Shown: piece by piece, positions 30,891-40,711 of the stretch
Numbering within the stretch: the first letter of the stretch is position 1
Layout: each line of letters opens with the position of its first letter
Assembly: GCA_017506865.1 (NCBI GenBank)
Contig: JAFCMP010000513.1
Location: forward strand, 62,001-126,000
DNA: 64,000 nt
From: Tribonema minus
Taxonomy: Eukaryota; Sar; Xanthophyceae; Tribonematales; Tribonemataceae
Direction: 5' to 3'
Program-made: the position numbers and the translations under genes
The notes under the pieces: generated by a model
Databases searched by the model: none
Told to the model about the DNA's origin: nothing
What the model saw: only the letters and a program-made list of their open reading frames with translations

Positions 30891-31745
30891 CCGTATTGCG
30901 AGATGCTTCTGCTTGCTGTATTTGATCGTGAGCTCTGTGCCAGAGTGCATGTGCCTTCACGCGGTGGCTTCAACTTTGTCGGCCTTTCGATCGGTAATTG
31001 TAAGTAGAAAGGACGAAAGGGCGAAGAGGTAAAATGGCGATCAGGGAGCCGGGCGCACTCAGGCAAGCTGTGCATACGCTTTGTGAGGGACAAGTGGCTA
31101 TGCCACGTCCAAACATTGCGAGATGCTGCTGCTTTCTGTATGCGGTCGTGAACTCTGTGCAGAGTGCACGTGCCTTCAATCGCAGGCTTCAACTACGCCG
31201 GCCTTCCAATCGGTGATTGTAAATAGCGAAAGGGCGAAAAGGTAAAATGGCGATCACGGAGCCGAGGTGCATTCAGGCATATGCTGTGTGAGGGACAAGC
31301 GGCTATGCGAGATGCTGCTGCTTGCTGTATTTGATCGTGAGCTCTGTGCCAGAGTGCATGTGCCTTCACTCGGTGGCTTCAACTACGCCGGCCTTCCGGT
31401 CGGTATTTGTAATTTGCGAAAGGGCCGAATGCCGAAGAGGTAAAATGGCGATCAGGGAGCCGAGGTGCACTGTGTGCGAATGCCGAAGAGGTAAAATGTC
31501 GATCAGGGAGCCCAGGTGCACTCATGCGAGCTGTGCACACGCTGTGTGAGGGACAAGTGCCTATGTGAGATGCTGCTACTTGCTGTATTTGATCGTGAGC
31601 TCTGTGCCAGAGTGCATGTGCCTTCACTCTGTGGCTTCAACTACGCCGGCCTTTCGATCGGTATTTGTAAAATGCGAAAGGGCCAAATGCCGAAAAGGTA
31701 AAATGGCGATCAGGGAGCCGAGGCGCAGTCAGGCAGGCTGTGCAT
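30890..31745. repeat. ~200-bp tandem array B
   Basis: Four units of the family seen at 23.3-24.7 kb (CTTCAACTACGCCGGCCTT, GAAAGGGCGAA, GGCGATCAGGGAGCCGAG, GTGCCAGAGTGCATGTGCCT). The order of sub-blocks is the same, so the two arrays share an origin. Confidence 0.85.
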
Positions 31746-31939
31746 GAGCTGTGTGAGGTGGTCGAAGAGGTGGGCGAAGTGTGGGAAAAGTGTGTGCAAA
31801 GTGTGGACAACACCCACGTTGCCGAAGGCGACCCCACATCACCATCGCTACCACGGTCACACTACTGGCTGCGCTGCATGCATGATGCAAAGCTTCACAC
31901 ACACCATGGGACGCGATAGCCACACACGCCACTTCCGAC

Positions 31940-32045
31940 GCACTTGACACAAACGACATTGTTGACACAAAAGACACAAATGACACTGTTGACACAAACG
32001 ACACTGCTGACACAAATGACACTGCTGACACAAATGACACCGCTG
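31940..32045. repeat. Short GACACAAA(C/T)GACA(T/C)TG tandem repeat
   Basis: Six or so 15-21-bp units of GACACAAATGACACTGCT. Its complement yields the spurious peptide SFVSAVSFVSAV. Confidence 0.8.
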
Positions 32046-32344
32046 GGCTGGCAATAGAAGGGGTTGACTCAAGTGAATCTTACAGGTGTGTTGGCTAGCT
32101 TTTCATTCCTTGGTGCTATTGGCACTATTTGTGCATCAAGATTCACAGGAGTCAATGGGGTGGACGAAGTCCACATCACCTGCGGTGATCCTTCACACAC
32201 TGTACGATATGACTCACCTGACACCATTGACAGTCGCCGGCACAAATGCACTGCAAGCAGCTGCACACGCAAGAGCTAGAGCAAGCGACACTTGACTCAA
32301 ATAAAACAATGGTATCAATAGTGTACACTGCTAGGCATGTGTCA

Positions 32345-32760
32345 ATAAGGGCAAAGGGGTGGGCTTCGCCAACGTCGCGAAGCGACCCCGCACGACACAT
32401 GTCATGCCCTACTGTCCTGAAGCGGTACATGCGCAGGCATACAACACTTACTGGATATCGAATCATTACCTAGTAACTTTGGTGACTACACCTCGTACCA
32501 GAGTGCACACTAGGAAGGCCAGATTCTGAAAAAAAACTTTTTACATCCGCCGCACACAAACGGAGCTTGACGACGATACTGACACTATTTGAATTAGGCT
32601 AATTAATTAATTTTAATTGATACAAGTGAAATTTATTCGCGAGCAAAACCCGTTCAGGTACCATGGTGTCCTACCTCCCTCTCTGTATGACAAAACTTTT
32701 CTGGGAGGGAACCAAACCTGAGTTATGATATTCTGGTTTGTAGTAGATGGTGTGTACGTA
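32345..32760 (+). repeat. Dispersed AT-rich repeat, copy 6
   Basis: Starts with the micro-hairpin pair at 32360-32386 (like copy 4), then CATGCCCTACTGTCCTGAAG, the core near 32553 and a GGGAGGGAACCAAAC end. Spacer 32046-32344 to its left has no supported gene. Confidence 0.85.
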
Positions 32761-32789
32761 AGTGCCACATTTACCTCAACTGGTCACGG

Positions 32790-32985
32790 TAATGCAAACT
32801 TTGCAACTCAAAACTTTTACCAATTTAAAACGCAAAACACTTTGAGATGCAAAACACTTTGAGACACAAAACGCTTTGAGATGAAAAACACTTTGAGGCG
32901 CAAAACACTTTGAGGCGCAAAACACTTTGAGGCGCAAAACACTGTGAGACGCAAAACACTTTAACACTTTGGAAACAGAAACTTC
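32790..32985. repeat. CGCAAAACACTTTGAG minisatellite
   Basis: About nine ~17-bp units (AGGCGCAAAACACTTTG), the same family as 19.9-20.2 kb but in the opposite orientation. Confidence 0.85.
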
Positions 32986-33099
32986 ATCAACACTTTGTAG
33001 CTCAGACATCAACTTCTATCGCTGTGTTATGCAAACATGTGGGGGTCACCAAAGGTGATTGGGGGGTGCCTTCGGCTACGCAGCCTTTAGGCTTACGCC

Positions 33100-33640
33100 G
33101 CATGACACATGTCATATCCTTCTGTTATGGTGTGGTACACGCGATGCCAAACACCATTTTGTGAATCTTGTCATACCCCAGTGATGATTTTCTACAGTCC
33201 ACCCCAGAGTACCACCTAGGAAGGCCTGATTCTGAAAAAATACTTTTTACATTTGCCGCACACAAACGGAGCTTGACGACGATACTGACACTATTTAAAT
33301 TAGGCTAATTAATTTAGTTTAATTGATATAATTGAAGTTTATTCGCGAGCCAAACCCGTTCAGGGAACACCATGTCCTACTGTCCACTCTATATGGCAAA
33401 ACATTTTCAGGAGGGCGTCACATAACAAGTGATGTCTGATGCAAGAGCAAGCACATACAAACAGCAGGAACACAATGTCAAGGCAGGTGTACATGTTACA
33501 AAAGTGGATCACTAGGCAGTATTGCATGTGGCATACATGATGTCAAATCTGTACGTTGCATCAGCAGGCCTAAGCACTTGCAACCTTGGGACATGATCAG
33601 CAGCAAACAAACTTGGGCAACGGAATAGGAGTTGTGGTGC
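33100..33640 (+). repeat. Dispersed AT-rich repeat, copy 7 (empty hAT site)
   Basis: Full copy: CACCCCAGAGTACCACCTAG, core near 33257, GGCAAAACATTTTCAGGAGG, GATGCAAGAGCAAGCACA and TGTACATGTTACAAAAGTGG at 33488-33507. It is the unoccupied counterpart of the copy interrupted by hAT at 27548-30537. Confidence 0.9.
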
Positions 33641-33749
33641 GATATGCATTGAAACGGTCAACGACCCTATGCAACCTCCACTGTGCTGATGTTGCGCTGA
33701 CGCTGAGCTGACGCTGTGATACGACACCTACGCTGCCTGCCGTGCTTGG

Positions 33750-36700
33750 CTAAAGGGTCTCCCACGTGCCATCCTGCTGTGGCAGGTCAGCGTTCGGCGG
33801 GATCAGGTACACGCCATCGGGGGCTGCTGCCAGAGCTTGCTTCCACTGCATCATCGGCGGCAGCAGTCCCGCTCCGGCCACCTGCTGGTACGCCGGGTGG
33901 GCTTTGCCCACATCGTGCCGAAGGCACGATCCCAGCCGCTCCAGGTTGGCCTGCTGCCGTGACTGCTGCAAATTCTGCCGCGCCTGCTCAGCATGCAGCT
34001 GAGCGAAGTGCAGTTGCGCCATGTGCTGCAGCTGTGTGTGCTGCGGCAGTATCTGCTGGTGGTGTGGCTGGTGGTGCGCCCGCTGGTGCATCTGCAACAG
34101 GGCCTGCTGCTGGGCCTCAAACTGGGCGCGCTGCTGTGCCTCCCAGCGGGCGGGCTGCTGTTGCTCCAGTTGAGCACGCTGCTGTGCCTCCAAGTGAGCG
34201 TGCACCCGCATCAGGTGCCACTGCTGTTGCTGCCAGAGGAATTGGATGGCCCAGGGATGGGGATGGTGGGAGTGATGGTGGCTGCGGCGCCTGCGTTGGC
34301 GATGCTGGTAGGTGGAGCAGTGGTGGCCATGGGCGCAAAGGTGGCGGTTGAGGCAGCGCTGGCCCTGAAGGGCGCGGTGGCTGAGGTGGCAGGGCTGGCG
34401 GTAGAAGGTGCGGTGGCAGGGCTGGCCCTGGAGGGTGTGGTGGCTGTGGAAGGCGGGCTAGGGGCGATGGATGTGCTGGACGTGCTGGATGTGCTGGACG
34501 CGGCGGACGCGGTGGGCACGCTTTGAAGCCTCACGATGTGATCCAGCGCGCATTTCAACGACGCTGCCATGTCCGTCTGCGCCTGCTGCGCCTGCTGCAT
34601 CTGCTGCATCCAAAAATCTGGCGGCGTGTTCGCGCACATACCGCCGCCGCCACCGCCACCGCCACCGCCACCACCGCCGCCGCCGCCACCACCGCCGCCA
34701 CCGCCACCGCCACCGCCGCCACCGCCACCGCCATCCCCAGCATCGCCACCGCCACCACCGCCGCCACCGCCGCCACCGACAACATTGCCGGCGACATTGC
34801 ACGAGTTGATGCTGGCGACACTACGTCCGCCGCCATTGGCGAAAGTGTGCAGCTCCTGGTTGGTCTGTAGAATGGTCACGCCGGCCTCCGTGTGGACCTT
34901 GCCGTACTGGTTGTAAGACTCGGTGATGTTGTCGATGCCAGTGTGCAGGATCTTCGAGGCGGCTTCCAGTGCAGCCAGCCCCTCCCCCCACCTGCCGGCA
35001 GCCTTCAGCTCTGCCACGTACATGCAGAGGGAGGTGCACCACTGTGAGCGGCAGCTGTAGGCGCCGAAGAACGGCAGGCCGAGGTTGAAGCGGCCGACGT
35101 TGCGGAAAGCCTCGCTGAGCACATCAGGCCTGACGCGCTCATTGCTGTCCGGCCTGAACCCGATGCAGAAGTCTGGCACCGGGCCGAACTTGATGGTTCT
35201 CATCTGCCGGCAGACGAAGAGCACCGTGAGGTACATGCGGGTCATGTCGGAGGGGAGGGGGACCTCGGCGGCAATGGCTCCAAGCTTCTTGTGTCCTGCC
35301 TTGTCGATGCACTGTGACACGGCAACAGCGGGGACGTAGCAGTGGATATATGCATACAGGTCAGTGCTGGTGATTGTGCGCAATGCGAGCACACCGCAGA
35401 ACATGTTTACAATCAGGCATGCGTAGTGCCGACAGAAAGAATCACTTGAATCAGTGCTCCAGGCGAGCGCATGGCAGCAAGTGTGGATGATCAAGTGCCC
35501 AGTCCTATTCGTACCTGGTACAGTCGAGCCAGCTTGGTGCCACCCGTGCCAGCCATGATGACGGCGAACACCATGCTCGCCTTGTTGTCGAAGAGGGCTT
35601 GTGGACGCACCGGGCTGTGCACCGTCACATACAGGTGCGCCAGCAGCTCCAGACGGCAGACGTCGGCGATGGTAAAGCCATCGTCGAGCAGCTTGGCAGC
35701 CAGCTCATGCGCCCATGGCACTTGGAGGTGAGCGCATGAAGTAGTCGTCTTCGGGCGGTTGTTGTCGATGAGGATGTTGATGAGGCTGCCGGGGTACTTG
35801 ACCTTATCAAGGCTCTCGAAGTCGGCAAACGACCGGCCCATGTCCTGCAGGTGGGAGGCGGCTGCCTGCTCAAACACGCTCCATGTGCCCTCCATCATGG
35901 CGGTCATCATCGCGGCATAGAGGGCGCCCGCGTTCTGCTGCTTGGCAGCCGCCCCATGGCGACCATCCGTTGGTCTCTGATCTTGATGGACAGGTAGGCG
36001 GTAAGGTTGTTGCGGTTGAACCTCTGGAAGGGACACTGCTGTGTCTTGAGGGTGGCGAGGTAGGGGATGAGTGGAGCGCCGTTGCCGTGGTACCTGCGGA
36101 GCAGCAAATGTTTGTGCAGCAGGCGGTAGCAATGCACAATCATCACATCAGGCCATGTACGATACTATGTGTCGGCACGTTTGTGTGGCCATGGGGCACA
36201 CCGTAATAGTGTTCAGCCATTGTGCAGCACACATCTAGGCACAAGTTCAGCACTTGTGCAACACACATCTAGGCACAGATTCAGCACTTGTGCAACACAC
36301 ATCTAGGCACAGATTCAGCACTTGTACAACACACATCTAGGCACAGATTCAGTGCAACACACATCTAGGCACAGATTCAGCACTTGTGCAATACATATCT
36401 AGGCACAGGGCCTGGTGCGTTGCATCAGGGCACGTGCAACACACATGAAGCGTACGGCGCTCACCTCAGGGCACGGTACATGAAGGTGACCTTGGTGTTG
36501 ATGGTGTTCACCGTGCCCTCCACAAAGTCAGTGCGCCTCCCGCGGTCCATGCCTCGCAGCAGCACCTCTGCGCGCGACGCCTGCCACTTAGCCATGCCAT
36601 TGCGGCATGTGTCCAGCAGCACATCTAAGTAGGGGACAAGCATTGCGCGCACGTCCTGCGTTGGGTGCTCTGCTGCGACGGGGCTGTCAGACTCCGAAAG

Positions 36701-37391
36701 CTCGATGACATTGCCACATCGGTTGGAGAGGATGCGCAGCTCTGACTTGGTGAGTTGGAGACAGCTGGACGCGCACGTGGGCAGCCGGCCCAGTGATGCG
36801 GCGGTGCTGAGGCACTTGATGCAGTCGTTGACCGGTGTTCCCGTGTAGTCGCCGAGCGTGCACTCCGTCTTCTTGAAGAGGATGAAGTCGTCCAAGAGCG
36901 CCCAGTTCAGATCGCGCCAGCAGAAGTCGATGTACCCCACGTCGAGGTCCACCTCCTCGCCGTACGAGTGCGTGCGCCACAACATGTCCTTGCACCGCAC
37001 GCCCTTGACAATCTCCTGAGCTAGGCCGTTGGTGCGTGGCGACGCGCCGGCCGACTCTCCCTGCTGTGCGACCTTCAGGATCTGGTTCTCGATGAGGTCA
37101 GGTTCCAGGCGCTTGTTGCACCTGCACTTCTTGAGCACCACTGCGTCCGCCAGCCAGGTGCGCAGGACGAGCACTCCCTCCAGCCAGAGCGCCGCCCTCT
37201 GGCGCAGATACGGATGCCAGGCCTCCGTCAGAGTCATCACGCCCTGCCCTGGCGCGGCCTGCTCGAGGACCTCAATGAAGCTGATGAAACGCACGTGGTA
37301 CGGCGTTGGCCTGTTTGCAAAGGCGCCAACCAATGAGAGTGTGGAGAGCATGGAGAGCTTTAGTGTCTTGTCGATGTGTTTGAGATCTTAA
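33750..37391 (-). CDS. Unknown multi-exon protein with polyglycine and Gln-rich C-terminus
   Basis: Three exons are well supported. The first, about 37366-36465, includes VLKKCRCNKRLEPDLIENQI and ends CTGAG|GTGAGC. The second, 36093-35515, joins in phase (RALR|YHGNGAPLIPYLATLK); a one-base shift at the C4 run 35952-35955 separates it from QNAGALYAAMMTAMMEG. The third starts 35311 (LARLYQ|CIDKAGHKKLG), with an in-phase CACAG acceptor. The third exon encodes a compact region (FGPVPDFCIGFRPDSNERVR, AYSCRSQWCTSLCMYVAEL), then ~45 Gly (34790-34640), a Ser/Thr/Ala-rich stretch and TGA 34213. Another frame shift leads into a convincing Gln-rich tail (EAQQRAQLEQQQPARWEAQQ) ending at 33750. No family is recognised. 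The first exon may continue from the gene upstream, but the splice phase does not match as read. Confidence 0.5.
34640..34795. repeat. (CCGCCA/CCGCCG)n microsatellite encoding polyglycine
   Basis: Around 150 bp of CCR triplets. In the minus-strand gene's frame it encodes a run of about 45 Gly, interrupted by DAGDG. Frames on the other strand give polyproline or Arg/His strings that are not genes. Confidence 0.9.
36225..36415. repeat. ~36-bp intronic minisatellite
   Basis: Five units of CACATCTAGGCACAGATTCA plus GCACTTGTGCAACA within the intron between exons 36465 and 36093. Confidence 0.85.
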
Positions 37392-37553
37392 CACATAGTC
37401 AAATGACGATTTGCATGCAAGTACATGTACACGCTCTCTCACGTTCATGCGTACAAGCAAAACAAGCACACGCAGAATCACAGGTACACACTATCTCACG
37501 CTCGCGTGCACAGGGGACAGGCGACAGGGCAGCTTGTGCGTAGCAACACTCAC

Positions 37554-40131
37554 GTTGACGCTTTGCGCTTGCCGCTGGCAGTGGGTACCACCACAGCCAC
37601 ACGTGCAGGCGCCGGTACATGAGCCTTGGGTGGCGTACTGAGCCTGTGAGTAAAGTGATGAGCAGATGCATTGACTGGGTGTGAGTGCTATGCAGTCAAG
37701 AAGTGAAGCTGTGCATGTCCAAGGTGAGCATGGCAGATGGTGCCAAGAGTGACAAACAGCTGCATTGGCTGAGCTCGCTGCACAATGAAGACTCTAAGGT
37801 GGTGTATTGAGCAAAGTCACTAATAGCATGCACGCAAGTGCAGTGGCGATTAGAGGGCAACTCACGTGATAGCTGGAGCAGGTGTCTCCACCAGGCACAC
37901 CAAGATCCAGCTGCCTTCCGCCACAGGCTCAGAGTCAGCTCCCCTGCCTGTCTTGAAGAGCTCGGTGCTGAGGTCCAGGTAAATGTTGTAGCGCTCGATG
38001 AACGGGTGCCTGTCCTTGCTGATGGTGGCCTTGAAGCTGAAGACGGTGTCGGACTCAGTGCGGGTCTCGCCCTGGGACTTGGTCAGCTTGCACAGCAACC
38101 ACTCTCCGCACGACTTGCTAGTGCACATGCCGCACGTGCTGCACTGGCTGAGGATGCCGCACCGCTTGCACTTGCCCCGGTCCGCGGTGCTGCACTTGCA
38201 GTCCTTGGGCACGAAGCACCAGACCTCGCTGCCCACGCCAGTAACGCCAAAGTGTTGCGGTACGGAGGAAGCTGCTGCACGCGACAGAGGTGCAGGCGCC
38301 ACCGCCGCGCGTGCCGCTGCTGATGCTGCCGCCACTGGTGCCGCCGCTGATGCCGCTGCCGTTGGTGCAGCCGGTGCATCTGGTGCTGCCGGTGCCGCCA
38401 CCGCCGGTGCCGCCACCGCTGGCGCCGCCCCAGTGGGGTTGTTGGGAGCGCCGCACTCGACCTTGAATAGCGTGCTGCCGCTGTCACCGCCGGCCATGCC
38501 CGTGACCACACTGCTGTCGTGGAGCCGTGTCTTGCCAAGCTGTATGCCAGCTCCTTACGGGTCGCAGGGGTGGCAAGCGGTGTTCAGGTACCTCACATCC
38601 TCGGTGGTGGTAGGGCGTGGTGTGCAGTAGACAGTGCGCCGGCCGGCGACCGCCCCGTTGCACAGCACCTCACAGTACTTGTCACTCTGCTTGAAGGAGG
38701 TCTGTGCATGAAGCGGTGTTGCAGACAGGATGGGGCATCGGGGAAGGGGTGAGAATACTATTGCTGATCATTTTCAATTATCAAAGTGCACAAGACGTGA
38801 TCATGCACAAAAGATGCTGAGATGCAGCAACTTTGCAAGCAACATGGCAGTGTGCCAAGGCAAACGCACCTCGCGGACCAGTAGGTTCTCCAGATAGTTG
38901 AACCGTTGGCCAAAGTGCTGCGTTTTGACAAGGGCGGGTGGTGCCTCGTAGTCATCATCTCCATCAACAGTGGGGCCACCGCCATTCCTCAGCGCCACCA
39001 CCTCGATCTCCTTCTGCATGGCAGCCTTGAGCTTGACCATGTAGTCAAAAATGGCGAGAGTTGTCTTCTGGCCAGCGCCCAGGATGTCGTAGGTCTGCAA
39101 TACAAGCAAAACAAAGTGGTACGTGGGGAATGTGGGTTAGGTGATGTATATTTAACTTACACCACTACTATGCAACCCTGACCGCTACAATCGGCAGCAA
39201 ACACCAGTTGAAGACTCAACACCACGGCATGCATGCAGTCTTCGTGTGTGCGATGGGGGCGGCTTCAAACATCACAGGCTCATGACTCACCAGCTCCATC
39301 GTGCCCTTGCGCTGTTTCTTAGACGCGCCCGACACCAGAGCACCGGCAACGGCGCCTGCAGCAGCAGAAAGAATCTCTGCCATTGCAGACCCGCCAGCGG
39401 AGGAGCCTTCGACGTCAGTGTCCTGGGCCGCCACGGTGGTGACGCAGAGCACAAGGCAATGCAGCCACAGCACGTCACGACGCTTGACGCCAGACACGCT
39501 GACGCTGCTGCGGACGCTGCTGCTGTGTAGGAAGCTGGTGATGAAGGCGGCTATGGTGCTCCAGCGGTGCTCGATGATGACTGGCACCACACAGCATGAC
39601 ACCATCGCTGCCGCCACTCCCACAACGCTCTTCATAATAGCACTGCCGATGCACTTGAGCCAGTCACACGTGGCTTTCCACTGGGCCTGCAGGCGGCGTC
39701 CGTCAAGCATGACGCAAGGGTGCAGGTGAGTCAATGGCTGCAGTGTGCATTTGCCTAGAGGCCGTGCAGACCATGCAGACAAGAACGCAAGCACGCATGT
39801 GAATTGAGTGCTTGCAGCATGTCCTCGGGTCAGCAGGCTATACACTCACATCGCGTGCCGCTTGGTCTAGCTTGGCCTGCGCCTTCTGGCGCCTGCGCAG
39901 CGCAGCGGTGCCCTTCTTGTGATGCAGAACGCTTCGCGTTCTATAAGCGCTTCGCGCTTGCTTGCCCGTGCGACCCTTGTGTGCAGCGACAGGAAGGGCG
40001 GTGTGGGCACAGGTTGAGTGTGTTGAGGCCGCGGATGTACGTGCCACGTCGGCGACACGCACAGCCTTGCCAGCATTGACTGTACTGCCACAATTTGCAT
40101 CAATTGGTGCACTTGCCGCAGTTGCTACCAT
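37554..40131 (-). CDS. Unknown five-exon protein with two hydrophobic segments and a Cys-rich domain
   Basis: Exons chosen by GTGAGT/GTGCGT donors and CAG acceptors in phase: 40131-39850, 39686-39291, 39094-38870, 38701-37866 and 37643-37554. Exon 1 is Ala/Arg-rich. Exon 2 has two hydrophobic segments (MKSVVGVAAAMVSCCVVPVI and VLWLHCLVLCVTTVAA). Exon 3 reads TYDILGAGQKTTLAIFDYMV. Exon 4 begins KYCEVLCNGAVAGRRTVYC, meets TAA at 38557-38555, then continues in the same frame through an Ala/Pro-rich stretch to CKCSTADRGKCKRCG, CSTCGMCTSKSCGEW and a beta-rich tail (DRHPFIERYNIYLDLS). Exon 5 is short and basic (ASGKRKAS). The TAA lies where a single change from CAA would restore the frame. Function unknown. 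It may form one gene with 33750-37391, though the phases disagree by one base. Confidence 0.5.
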
Positions 40132-40149
40132 TGAGTGCACTGGTGGCAG

Positions 40150-40555
40150 AGTATGGTGTTGAGTAAACTTGTGGCAATTGCCACAACTGAGTGTACTGGT
40201 AGCAGCGTATGGGGCTAAGTAAACTTGTGGCAATTGCCACAACTGAGTGTACGGGTAGCAGCGTATGGGGCAAGTAAACTTGTGGCAATTGCCACAACTG
40301 AGTGTACTGGTAGCAGCGCATGGGGCTAAGTAAACTTGTGGCAATTGCCACCATTGAGTGCACTGGTAGCAGCGTATGGGGCTAAGTAAACTTGTGGAAA
40401 TTGCCACAACTGAGTGTACTGGTAGCAGCGTATGGGGCTAAGTAAACTTGTGGAAATTGCCACAACTGAGTGTACTGGTAGCAGCGTATGGGGCTAAGTA
40501 AACTTGTGGAAATTGCCACAACTGAGTGTACTGGTAGCAGCTCTCACAATTGAGT
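40150..40555. repeat. 56-bp minisatellite carrying an 18-bp palindrome
   Basis: Seven units; AAACTTGTGG occurs at 40165, 40221, 40276, 40332, 40388, 40444 and 40500, giving periods of 55-56 bp. Each of the first four units contains TTGTGGCAATTGCCACAA, a perfect palindrome. The last three have one substitution (GGAAATTGCC). The array fills the space between the divergent starts of the minus-strand gene (40131) and the plus-strand gene (40712). Confidence 0.9.
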
Positions 40556-40711
40556 GAACATGTGAGAGTATTTTACCATTGAGTATATTGCCCAGACATG
40601 CCACCACATTGACACCATGGAGTGTAAGGTCAATAACATACATGTCTCCACGTGTAACACACCAATAATAATATCTCTACGGTCAGCATCTGCTCACGAC
40701 GCTTGCCAGAT

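Noticed and set aside
34458..34916. Polyproline and Arg/His-rich frames opposite the polyglycine tract
   Set aside because: Shadows of the CCR triplet repeat. The minus-strand polyglycine frame is the one continuous with good flanking protein.
3690..38557. A non-standard nuclear code (TAA/TAG read as Gln), suggested by lone in-frame TAG/TAA at about 3695, 3845, 25021 and 38556
   Set aside because: The 1742-codon LINE frame, the hAT exons, the integrase frame and the zinc-finger/nuclease gene contain no internal TAA or TAG and use CAA/CAG for Gln. Several broken genes also have TGA. Mutation or base errors explain the stops better.
40150..40555. CRISPR array from 56-bp spaced palindromes
   Set aside because: The whole 56-bp unit is repeated, including the part that would be spacer. 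It is a minisatellite.
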